Source: Candidatus Babeliales bacterium (GTDB taxonomy: Bacteria > Babelota > Babeliae > Babelales > Vermiphilaceae). Taken from it: 64,000 nt of DNA. The DNA lies in the NCBI GenBank assembly GCA_035944115.1, contig DASZBJ010000045.1, positions 1-64,000 of the forward strand, written 5' to 3'. Of this stretch, positions 26,157 through 34,078 are shown in pieces. How positions within the stretch are numbered: the first letter of the stretch is position 1; every line of letters starts with the position of its first letter. The translations under genes were made by a program, and so were the position numbers. A model generated the notes under the pieces. It searched no databases and was not told the DNA's origin. It saw only the letters and a program-made list of their open reading frames with translations.

Positions 26157-26177
26157 AAAAAGTATAGTATACTTTTT
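26157..26177. promoter_or_regulatory. Perfect 21-bp palindrome upstream of carbonic anhydrase
   Basis: AAAAAGTATA, a central G, and TATACTTTTT form a perfect inverted repeat ending 27 nt before the carbonic anhydrase start. A weaker inverted pair, TTCCCG/CGGGAA, lies at 26118-26139. The first could be an operator; the T-rich right arm also allows a weak hairpin terminator. Confidence 0.45.
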
Positions 26178-26203
26178 GTGATAGGGACATAGTTACAGGG
26201 ATC

Positions 26204-26815
26204 ATGTATATGGACAAATCTTTTAAAAAAGCACTCGACGGATACCAACTCTTTAGAACAAAATACGTTCTTGGAGATAAAACTGTTATGCAAGACCTTT
26301 CTCGCGAAGGTCAAAAACCTCAAATCATGTTTATTGCCTGTTGCGATTCTCGAGTGGATCCCGCGCTCATCTTACAATGCGACCCAGGAGATCTTTTTGT
26401 GGTACGTAACGTAGCCAATATCGTGCCTCCGTATGAAAAAGACGGCCAACATCATGGCACTAGCGCAGCATTAGAATTCGGCATTTGTTATCTCAATATC
26501 AAAGATCTTATTATACTTGGCCATAGTCAATGCGGCGGCATTCAAACCCTAATACATAATGATAACCTCAAGCAAAATGATTTTATAACCAGCTGGGTCT
26601 CACTCATTAAAACAGATATGCGTCATGCCCATACTCCCGATGATTGCGCAAAATTGGCCCTGCAAAGCTCATATGAAAACTGTATGGAGTTCCCTTGGAT
26701 TGCAGAAAGAGTTACTCAAAAGCAGCTCGCTGTGCATGTTTGGTTCTTTGATATAGAGCAAGGACAAATTTTTACCTATTCTGATGAAACTGGTCAATAC
26801 ACACCGCTTGATTAA
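26204..26815 (+). CDS. Beta-class carbonic anhydrase, cytoplasmic form
   Basis: A 203-residue enzyme that interconverts CO2 and bicarbonate. Expected zinc ligands are Cys46 (CCDSRVDP), His107 and Cys110 (GHSQCGG), and Asp48/Arg50 form the catalytic dyad. VVRNVANIVPPYE and HGTSAALEFG are family hallmarks. There is no signal peptide. The start may be the third residue (ATG 26210), which leaves better spacing from GGGA. It is closely similar to the exported copy 160 nt downstream. Confidence 0.94.
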   Translation: MYMDKSFKKALDGYQLFRTKYVLGDKTVMQDLSREGQKPQIMFIACCDSRVDPALILQCDPGDLFVVRNVANIVPPYEKDGQHHGTSAALEFGICYLNIKDLIILGHSQCGGIQTLIHNDNLKQNDFITSWVSLIKTDMRHAHTPDDCAKLALQSSYENCMEFPWIAERVTQKQLAVHVWFFDIEQGQIFTYSDETGQYTPLD

Positions 26816-26975
26816 ATCTTACACAACTATCATTGCAAAGAATCCATAACCTCCTTAGCGTTGTATACAATTGCAATGATCTTTTTTCACTAAACAATAA
26901 TTCTTGAATTCTCATTTTTGAATCTGGTATTGTAATTGCGCACATAGATACAATTGTATAAAAAAAGGCTCTCCT

Positions 26976-27728
26976 ATGAAAATTTCAATACCAGGGTTGC
27001 TACTAAGTCTTATACTAACCCCTTCCCTAATACAATCAGCAACCCCTTTACAAAAAACAAGGTACACCCAAATTAAAGATGCTACTTTTACACCTCTGCC
27101 GGCAAATCCTACTGCTATTGGAGACGAATATTTTCAAAAGGCTCTTAACGGGTATCAAACATTTAGAAAAAAATATGCTCTTGGCGACAAAACTGTTATG
27201 CAAGATCTGTCACGAGAAGGACAAAAACCTCACCTCATGATTATTGCTTGCAGCGATTCACGGGTCGATCCTGCAGTAATTTTACAATGTGATCCAGGAG
27301 AACTATTTGTTGTGCGAAATGTTGCAAATATTGTCCCTCCTTATGAAAAAGATGGCACCTATCACGGAACCAGCGCCGCGTTGGAATTCGGCATCAACTA
27401 TTTACACATTCCCCATCTTATTATTCTTGGCCATAGCCAATGTGCTGGCATGCAAACACTATTTGAATCTGACAATAGAACAAAGAATGATGATTTTATA
27501 ACCAACTGGGTATCAGTGGTCAAACTGGATACAAAGCATATACATAGCACTGATGAGTACACAAAAAAAGCACTACAACAATCATACAAAAATTGCATGA
27601 CGTTTCCTTGGATTGCAGAAAGAGTAAAACAAAACTTACTCCATATTCATATCTGGTTCTTTGATATCAAAACGGGGCAAATTTTTACCTATTCCGATAA
27701 AACAAAGCAATATGAGCCGCTTGGTTAG
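26976..27728 (+). CDS. Beta-class carbonic anhydrase, exported form
   Basis: A 250-residue paralogue of the preceding gene with an added N-terminal signal peptide (about 1-21, MKISIPGLLLSLILT then ending SATP) and a 30-residue linker. The enzyme core retains CSDSRVDP, VVRNVANIVPPYEKDG, HGTSAALEFG and GHSQCAG, so zinc and catalytic residues are intact. The pair probably arose by tandem duplication and lets the cell run carbonic anhydrase on both sides of the membrane. Confidence 0.93.
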   Translation: MKISIPGLLLSLILTPSLIQSATPLQKTRYTQIKDATFTPLPANPTAIGDEYFQKALNGYQTFRKKYALGDKTVMQDLSREGQKPHLMIIACSDSRVDPAVILQCDPGELFVVRNVANIVPPYEKDGTYHGTSAALEFGINYLHIPHLIILGHSQCAGMQTLFESDNRTKNDDFITNWVSVVKLDTKHIHSTDEYTKKALQQSYKNCMTFPWIAERVKQNLLHIHIWFFDIKTGQIFTYSDKTKQYEPLG

Positions 27729-27739
27729 GGTCTCATAGA

Positions 27740-28255
27740 ATGAAACTCTTGATACAACAACTAATATTTACACTAATGATCTCATCATGCCCAACTCAAT
27801 CGCAAATTTCTCAACATACAAAAGAAATATATACTCCTGAAAACAAAATTATCGACCAAAATACTTCAGAAGAAAATCAAAAACCAACAATAATATTCAT
27901 TGTTTGCGACGACTTACAAAAATTACAAGAACAATTATTATTGTTAATGCAAAGAAACACAGAACTTGCAACACAGAATGATAAAACTACACACTCTGCA
28001 TTACCCATAGAGCTCTACTTAACCATGCTGAACTCATAGACATCGTTCACTTCTCCAATACGAGACTCTAAATCAAGACTATTACTCTTCAAACCCAGCT
28101 GGAACAATAACTGGTTTAGCAAAAAAGAATATCTACGCTTTCACAAAAACATCTCCACAGCCACTGCAAGCCGAGATCTCATAACCGGAGTTCAAGCAGG
28201 TATTTTAATGAAAAAAGGAGAAAAGAATCAAACAATGTATCAGTTTATTGAATAG
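27740..28255 (+). pseudogene. Lipoprotein-like gene interrupted by an in-frame TAG
   Basis: The frame starts at ATG 27740 with a signal peptide ending in a lipobox-like ISSC, runs 99 codons to TAG at 28037-28039, then continues open in the same frame for 71 codons (FKPSWNNNWFSKKEYLRF, ending MYQFIE) to TAG at 28253. The continuation has ordinary coding-like composition. Either a nonsense mutation split one 171-residue gene, or the amber codon is read through. It begins 11 nt after the exported carbonic anhydrase. No domain recognised. Confidence 0.55.
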
Positions 28256-28263
28256 AGACCTCC

Positions 28264-29271
28264 CTACCCATTCTTTACTAAAAAATCCTTCATCCGACAG
28301 CTATATCCCCATTCATTATCATACCAACCAAACGCTTTGCCCATTGTATCTCCACAGGTGATTGTCAGCAAACTATCGATAATAACTGATCGAGCATCAC
28401 CACTGAAATCACTAGAAACCAATGGCTCTTGCGTAACACCCATAATGCCTTTCATAGGACCTTCACTTGCTCGCTGAAATACATCATTAATTGCGTCAAC
28501 TGTCATCGATTTTTTAGTAATAAAAACCAAGTCAATTAACGAAACTTTTGCCACTGGCACTCGCAATGAAACTGCTTCCGTAAGACCTGCTAGCTCTGGT
28601 AACACCTTGCTAATCATCTGTGAAGCGCCTGTTGATGTTGGAATAATGTTGCATGCTGCCGCACGCGAACGTCGCAAATCATCTGATTCAACATCAAGAA
28701 GTACTTGCGTATTAGTGTACGCATGCACTGTTGTCATAAAACTGCGTTCAATGGTGAATGCATCATGAATAACTTTTAACATCGGCAGCCACGCATTTGT
28801 GGTACAACTGCCCAAAGAAACAATTGCATGGGATGCAGCGTTGTACTGCGCATCATTCACACCGGGAATAATCGCAATATCTTCTCCATGCGCGGGTGCA
28901 GAAATAAGCACTTTTTTTGCACCTGCTTGTATATGCTTAATCGCACCTTCCCGTTTGGTAAAATGACCGGAACATTCAGCAACCCAATCAATATTCATTT
29001 TTCCCCAGGCAATCTGTTCAGGATCGCGCTCAGCCACCAAAGCAATACGATATCCATCAACTTCTAACAGATCTCCTTGCACGGCCACAGTGCCTGGATA
29101 GATCCCCATCAATGTGTCATATTTAAACATATGCGCAACGGCATCTTTTTGTGCAGAACCAATATTAATAGCAACTACAACCATCCGTTGCATTGCATCT
29201 GCATCTTGCAAGCAACTACGTAAAAAATTTCTTCCAATTCTTCCAAACCCATTAATCGCTACTCGTATCAT
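28264..29271 (-). CDS. gap: Glyceraldehyde-3-phosphate dehydrogenase
   Basis: A 335-residue glycolytic enzyme. The N-terminus INGFGRIGRN binds NAD. The catalytic cysteine lies in GSCTTNAWLP; the second cysteine of the common SCTTNC motif is replaced by Ala, which is tolerated in the family. The C-terminal WYDNEWGYSCRM is conserved. ATG 29271 is selected because AGGA lies 7 nt upstream and the protein then begins MIRVAINGFG. It lies 20 nt after nfo in a three-gene run with the phosphohexomutase. Confidence 0.96.
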   Translation of the reverse strand: MIRVAINGFGRIGRNFLRSCLQDADAMQRMVVVAINIGSAQKDAVAHMFKYDTLMGIYPGTVAVQGDLLEVDGYRIALVAERDPEQIAWGKMNIDWVAECSGHFTKREGAIKHIQAGAKKVLISAPAHGEDIAIIPGVNDAQYNAASHAIVSLGSCTTNAWLPMLKVIHDAFTIERSFMTTVHAYTNTQVLLDVESDDLRRSRAAACNIIPTSTGASQMISKVLPELAGLTEAVSLRVPVAKVSLIDLVFITKKSMTVDAINDVFQRASEGPMKGIMGVTQEPLVSSDFSGDARSVIIDSLLTITCGDTMGKAFGWYDNEWGYSCRMKDFLVKNG

Positions 29272-29291
29272 TGCTCGTCCTTTTTTTATAT

Positions 29292-30119
29292 CTACCAACT
29301 ACGCACTATCTCCACCGTCGCTAACTCTTGCTCTGATGACACCACCGGCAATTCCAGCAAAATAGGAATCTGTGCTAACCGCTCATCCAATACAAACTCT
29401 TTCAATGCTTGCATGCCGAGAACTCCTTCACCTAATACCTCATGCCGATCAATTTTTGAACCCAATTTTTCTGCTGTATCATTCAAATGAATCAAGCCAA
29501 TTGCATCTATACCAATGGTTTTTTCTAAAACATCTATAAATTGCTGCCGATTTTCTTGCCCTATCAAATTATATCCATATGAATGCGCATGCGCCGTATC
29601 GACACAAAATGACACCCGTTCTGGCTTATCTACCAATTCAAGCATTGCCTTAAAATCATTAAAATCGCCTCCTACCGCCATGCCACCATGTGCCGTATTT
29701 TCAAGCACCAATGAAAGCGATGATTCATAAGTAAGAAACTCATTCACCGCACGCGCAAGGGCGTCAATACCATCAGATTTGTGTGCTGCGCCTTTTGCCG
29801 ATCCGGAATGTGCCACAATATGCGTAAATTCTAATGAGCGGGCTAAGCGTAGTTCACGATATAATGCACGATGGCCCGTGTATTGCACACCGGCCAAATT
29901 AATCCAATACGAAGCATGTAAATAAATATTACCTGCCCATGCCCGCCGCATAACTAAAAAATCTTTTTTTTCTTGTTCTGTTACATGAATCATATCGTTT
30001 GATTTATGTGACACAAGAAAGCATTGAAAAAATGGCATTCCGGCTATTACTATCCGTTCTAATGCAGATAATAAAGATCCATTAAGACGTACATGTATTC
30101 CAACATCCTTCACCAACAT
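29292..30119 (-). CDS. nfo: Endonuclease IV (AP endonuclease)
   Basis: A 275-residue TIM-barrel enzyme of base excision repair that cuts 5' to abasic sites using three zinc ions. Metal-binding segments are visible: HASYWINLAG, HSGSAKG, LENTAHGG, FCVDTAHAHSYGYN, HLNDTAEKLGSKIDRHEVLGEG and ILELPV near the end. The length is normal. It lies between the phosphohexomutase and gap genes with short gaps on both sides. Confidence 0.93.
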   Translation of the reverse strand: MLVKDVGIHVRLNGSLLSALERIVIAGMPFFQCFLVSHKSNDMIHVTEQEKKDFLVMRRAWAGNIYLHASYWINLAGVQYTGHRALYRELRLARSLEFTHIVAHSGSAKGAAHKSDGIDALARAVNEFLTYESSLSLVLENTAHGGMAVGGDFNDFKAMLELVDKPERVSFCVDTAHAHSYGYNLIGQENRQQFIDVLEKTIGIDAIGLIHLNDTAEKLGSKIDRHEVLGEGVLGMQALKEFVLDERLAQIPILLELPVVSSEQELATVEIVRSW

Positions 30120-30146
30120 CCCTTTTTTTAACTCATCTTTACAAAA

Positions 30147-31544
30147 TTACAACAGATCTTTTTCAAGCACAGTGCGATCAAAATAACCACTGAGTGCCTG
30201 TATAAAACGCTGTCTAATATCATGCAACTCTTGTTGCGAATTTGCTTCAAAACGTACTGATAATTTTGGCTCTGTATTGGAAGCCCGCACCAATCCCCAA
30301 CCACCTTGCCATAAAACACGTATACCATCTAAACAATTGATTGTCACATCCGGATCTGCTTGAAAATACTGCTTTAATGCGGAGACAACAAACTCCTTGC
30401 TTTCATCAGGACAGGCAATACGAATATTGCCAGATCCATATTTAACGGGAAATTCTACAAGCTTTGCCGTTAATGAAGGAGACTCGATAACAATTTCAAA
30501 TAACCGCATCATCGCGTAAATGCCATCGTCATAGCCAAAATACCGATCCGCAAAGAAAAAGTGACAACTCACCTCTCCGCCAAATAATGCGCCTGATTTT
30601 TTCATGTACTGTTTGATATATGATGAACCAGTTGGTGACATAATCGGACGCGCTCCCCATTGCGCAAGTAACTCTGCAAGTGCACCGGAACAGGTGCTAT
30701 CAAAAACAATAGCAGTCCCTTTATGATGATCAACAATCGGCTTACTCAAAATACCTAATAGCTTATCCCCCGGAATAAGATATCCCTCTTTGGTCATAGC
30801 CGCCATACGATCTGCATCACCGTCAAGACCAACCCCTAGCTTAATGTCTGTCGTAGCCAATATCTGTTTTACATCGGCCATATTTTTTTCTTCTATCGGG
30901 TTTGCATCATGATGCGGATAGGTGCCATCAACCTCTGGATACAAAAGCTGCACATTTGGCCAATCCATACGTTGCACTAATTGTGGCAGCACAGTCCCTG
31001 CTGCACCATTACCGCAATCAACAACAACTGATAATTGCATGCTTCGTAACGATGCAAAATGATCTGCCAACCAATCAATATATGCCTCAACAACTGGCTC
31101 TCTTGTTATCGATCCTTTTTGTTGAGCAGCAACTTCTTTTTGTGCTTTAAATAACTGTTTAATTTCTTGAATCTGATCGCCACAAACCGATTCTGTACCT
31201 AATTTTATTTTAAACCCGTTGTATTCTTTACCATTATGTGAGGCGGTTATCATTACCCCCGCCTGCACATCATAATTATATACTGCAAAATACATAACCG
31301 GTGAAGGACACGTACCTATAAAAAGTACATTCAGACCACTATCAATCAATCCTGCTGTTAACTGCTCCTGCAACGCCGCCGAATGCACTCGACCATCCAT
31401 CCCGACCACAACCGTTTTTATCTGCGGATTTTTCTGCAAAAAATAGTACGCCAGCGCCCGCCCAAAGGCGTATACCTGATCAATCAAGAGGTCTATCCCT
31501 ACTTTTCCTCGAATATCATATTGACGAAATATCACATCATTCAT
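30147..31544 (-). CDS. manB: Phosphomannomutase/phosphoglucomutase
   Basis: A 465-residue alpha-D-phosphohexomutase. It starts FRQYDIRGKVG. The phosphoserine loop is TASHNGKEYNG, the metal-binding loop is GLDGDADRM, the sugar-binding loop is GGEVSCHFFF, and the C-terminal phosphate-binding loop contains RASNTEPKLSVRFEA. It interconverts hexose 1- and 6-phosphates for envelope sugar synthesis. The bifunctional AlgC-type is most similar. First gene of a probable operon with nfo and gap. Confidence 0.93.
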   Translation of the reverse strand: MNDVIFRQYDIRGKVGIDLLIDQVYAFGRALAYYFLQKNPQIKTVVVGMDGRVHSAALQEQLTAGLIDSGLNVLFIGTCPSPVMYFAVYNYDVQAGVMITASHNGKEYNGFKIKLGTESVCGDQIQEIKQLFKAQKEVAAQQKGSITREPVVEAYIDWLADHFASLRSMQLSVVVDCGNGAAGTVLPQLVQRMDWPNVQLLYPEVDGTYPHHDANPIEEKNMADVKQILATTDIKLGVGLDGDADRMAAMTKEGYLIPGDKLLGILSKPIVDHHKGTAIVFDSTCSGALAELLAQWGARPIMSPTGSSYIKQYMKKSGALFGGEVSCHFFFADRYFGYDDGIYAMMRLFEIVIESPSLTAKLVEFPVKYGSGNIRIACPDESKEFVVSALKQYFQADPDVTINCLDGIRVLWQGGWGLVRASNTEPKLSVRFEANSQQELHDIRQRFIQALSGYFDRTVLEKDLL

Positions 31545-31791
31545 CTTATTTCCTTTAATTTTCAGTCAAAAATGCTCATGTCATAAAATAAAGTAACCTG
31601 TAGCGTACCGTAAAAAAGGCGTATAGACAAAAGATATACCTCTATCTTTAGGGCAAGCTACTGAAAAACCCTCTCTATCGCATGCCTAGCACCCCTAAAA
31701 TCATTCACATTGAAACAATCCATTGATTTACGCCTAGACAAAATGGTATTTTTAAACCAAAGAGAAATCCAATAACAAATGGAGATGTATT

Positions 31792-34038
31792 ATGAAGAAT
31801 ATAATCAAATACCTAGTACTCGGTCTTACCCTGGCAACCAATCAGTTATACCCCGCTGCTGCAGCAGAAGATGTGGCTGCTCAGGAAGAAGAACAAAAAG
31901 ATACCCGAGCGGCCATTGCACTGTCGCTGAAAACCCCAGAAGAAATCCGTGCGCAGGCAAAACGAGAACGGGAACTTGCTGAATTTCGCAAAAAAGAAGA
32001 AATCCGACTAAAAGCTGAGCGAGAAAAAAAACGTGGCAGACAGGCTCAAGAAGCTGCTGCTCAACCAATAGCAGGCCTTGGTCAACCAGATGAAGAACTA
32101 GATGCTGCTATTGCCGCATCATTACAAGAACAACCATCTGCGTCAGCGCAAGAAGAAACTAAAGAAGAAGAGGAAAAAGAACTAAAAATCTATAAGCCTT
32201 ATAAAAGACGAAAAATAAGAGAAATTGTAGGACGCCTTCCCAATGTATTAGGAGAGCAAATAGAAGCAATGGCACAGCCAACAAGAGTTTTTGAAACAAA
32301 TTCAGCGGGGCTCATCAATTCGGTAATTATTGAAGGCAATGATGAGGATTCCCCTAAAATCAGCCCTGATAGCACACTCATTGTTACAAAAGCTAATAAA
32401 TATATATATGTACGAAATTCCACTACAGGCAAAATTCTATATAACCCTATACCCTATGACAACAGTGCTGAAATTTTTATTAGCAAAAATAACTTAATCG
32501 CAATAGTATCTGACAATACTGCAGAGATATGGGATGGCAACACGAGAACATTCAAATACCGTCTCGGCGGGCATACGGGCATGATAACAACACTCGCCTT
32601 CAGCAGCGATAATCAATTCATCGTAACTGGTTCAACAGACTATACTGCACGCATATGGAATGCCACCGATGGAGCATTACGGCATACACTTAGCGGCCAC
32701 ACAGAATACATAAATTCTGTAGTTATTAGTCAAAATAATATGTTCATTGTTACACAATCTAACGATGGAACGGCGCACATATGGGATCCTATTACAGGGA
32801 CAATTTTAAGCAATGCAGATACCGGATTCTATCTCCCTACCTTAGAAAATGGTCCCGCAATAGGTGACGTAGCTATCAGCTCAGATAACAAATTCATTGC
32901 AACGGGAAGTGAAGACTCAGTACATATATGGAATGCTCATACTGGAGAATTATTACATAGAACTAACGGACTTGTAGGCCCAAACCTAATAACTTCTATC
33001 GCCATCAGCAAAAATAATCAATTCATTCTAGCAACATCCATTTTTGATGAAACTGCGTGCGTATTGAATGCCCATGATGGAAAATTAATATACCGACTTC
33101 GAGACATTGACTCCTCTGCCACTATCAGCTCTAATAACCAGCTCATTGCTGCAACATCTTCGAAAAATACTGCACATGTATGGGATGCGAATACTGGACA
33201 ATTATTACATACCTTCACAGACCCTAATAGAAGAATAAGATCTATTGATATCAGTCCAAATATGCAATTCATTGTCACGTCATCATCTGCAATGACCACT
33301 CACGCAAATAGTATTATACGCATCTGGAGAGCAAAACCGGTACCCGCGATTGCTGCACATGCACGAACTATAGAATCGTTTATTCCGCAAGCTAATCAAC
33401 TGCTCAACCAAGCAAAACAGATAAAACATTTTCCAGCAGAACGTTTAGAAGCAATACAAGGATATATACATCAACTAGAAACCGCACCGTCAATGCACTA
33501 TGAACAAAACATTAATGCAGTTAGCCGCGTGATTAAAACTGAATTTGAACTAGGAAAAGAAGAAGCAGAACAGGAGGCAGCTCAACAAACTCGCAGGGAT
33601 AAGCTTATTGCTGAAACACAAAGATTAATAACTCAAGCACAAAACATGCGCTACTTCCCTAAAGATTTAATCCAAAAGTTACAAGACCAAATTGAGTTGT
33701 TGAATAATATAAAGCAGAATGACCATAACATCAAAGCATCTATCTCTACAATCAACAATACTATTATTACAACATTTAATGCAGGCAAGGCAGAGCATAT
33801 ACGCGTTCCGATTATCAAAGAAACAATTACGCAAGCTGTCCATTTTTTAAATCAAGCCAAGCGGATCAAATTGTTCCCAGCAGGGCATTTACGAGCAATA
33901 CAAGAGCATATTAATGCATTAGAAACAACACCATCTATGACCACAGCGCACGCTCAAGATATCCTGAGGCTTATCAAAAAAGAATTTGAACTGGGCAAAC
34001 AGGATGCAAAAGAAAAAGAAGATCGGCAAGATCGATAA
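31792..34038 (+). CDS. Secreted WD40-repeat protein 1 with UIM-like motifs
   Basis: A 748-residue protein. Signal peptide about 1-24 (LVLGLTLATNQLYPAAAA). A charged linker follows with two UIM-like stretches: TRAAIALSLKTPEE (about 38-51) and DEELDAAIAASLQEQ (about 100-114). The latter fits the eukaryotic UIM pattern, acidic run, Leu, two residues, Ala, three residues, Ser, two residues, acidic. WD40-like beta-propeller repeats span about 175-520 (repeated ISxNNxFIxTxSxDxTAxIWD). Three helical repeats of about 70 residues close the protein (QAKxIKxFPxxxLxAIQ). ATGGAGATG leader lies before the start. Suggested: an exported host-interacting effector. Confidence 0.82.
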   Translation: MKNIIKYLVLGLTLATNQLYPAAAAEDVAAQEEEQKDTRAAIALSLKTPEEIRAQAKRERELAEFRKKEEIRLKAEREKKRGRQAQEAAAQPIAGLGQPDEELDAAIAASLQEQPSASAQEETKEEEEKELKIYKPYKRRKIREIVGRLPNVLGEQIEAMAQPTRVFETNSAGLINSVIIEGNDEDSPKISPDSTLIVTKANKYIYVRNSTTGKILYNPIPYDNSAEIFISKNNLIAIVSDNTAEIWDGNTRTFKYRLGGHTGMITTLAFSSDNQFIVTGSTDYTARIWNATDGALRHTLSGHTEYINSVVISQNNMFIVTQSNDGTAHIWDPITGTILSNADTGFYLPTLENGPAIGDVAISSDNKFIATGSEDSVHIWNAHTGELLHRTNGLVGPNLITSIAISKNNQFILATSIFDETACVLNAHDGKLIYRLRDIDSSATISSNNQLIAATSSKNTAHVWDANTGQLLHTFTDPNRRIRSIDISPNMQFIVTSSSAMTTHANSIIRIWRAKPVPAIAAHARTIESFIPQANQLLNQAKQIKHFPAERLEAIQGYIHQLETAPSMHYEQNINAVSRVIKTEFELGKEEAEQEAAQQTRRDKLIAETQRLITQAQNMRYFPKDLIQKLQDQIELLNNIKQNDHNIKASISTINNTIITTFNAGKAEHIRVPIIKETITQAVHFLNQAKRIKLFPAGHLRAIQEHINALETTPSMTTAHAQDILRLIKKEFELGKQDAKEKEDRQDR
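33592..34036 (+). repeat. Near-identical direct repeat in WD40 gene 1
   Basis: About 445 nt encoding the last two helical repeats. It matches 35678-36122 in the second gene with scattered substitutions and long identical runs around TTCCCTAAAGATTTAATCCA and AATGCAGGCAAGGCAGAGCA. Such blocks permit recombination or gene conversion. Confidence 0.85.
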
Positions 34039-34078
34039 GATAAAAAAGATAAATCCAATAACAAATGGAGATGTAATT

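Noticed and set aside
31779-31982. 67-codon ORF overlapping the WD40 gene 1 start
   Set aside because: It is in another frame, Arg/Cys-rich and without homology; it is a shadow of the real gene.
33986-34078. N-terminal extension of WD40 gene 2 from an upstream ATG
   Set aside because: It lies within the end of gene 1 and would bury the signal peptide shared by all three paralogues.
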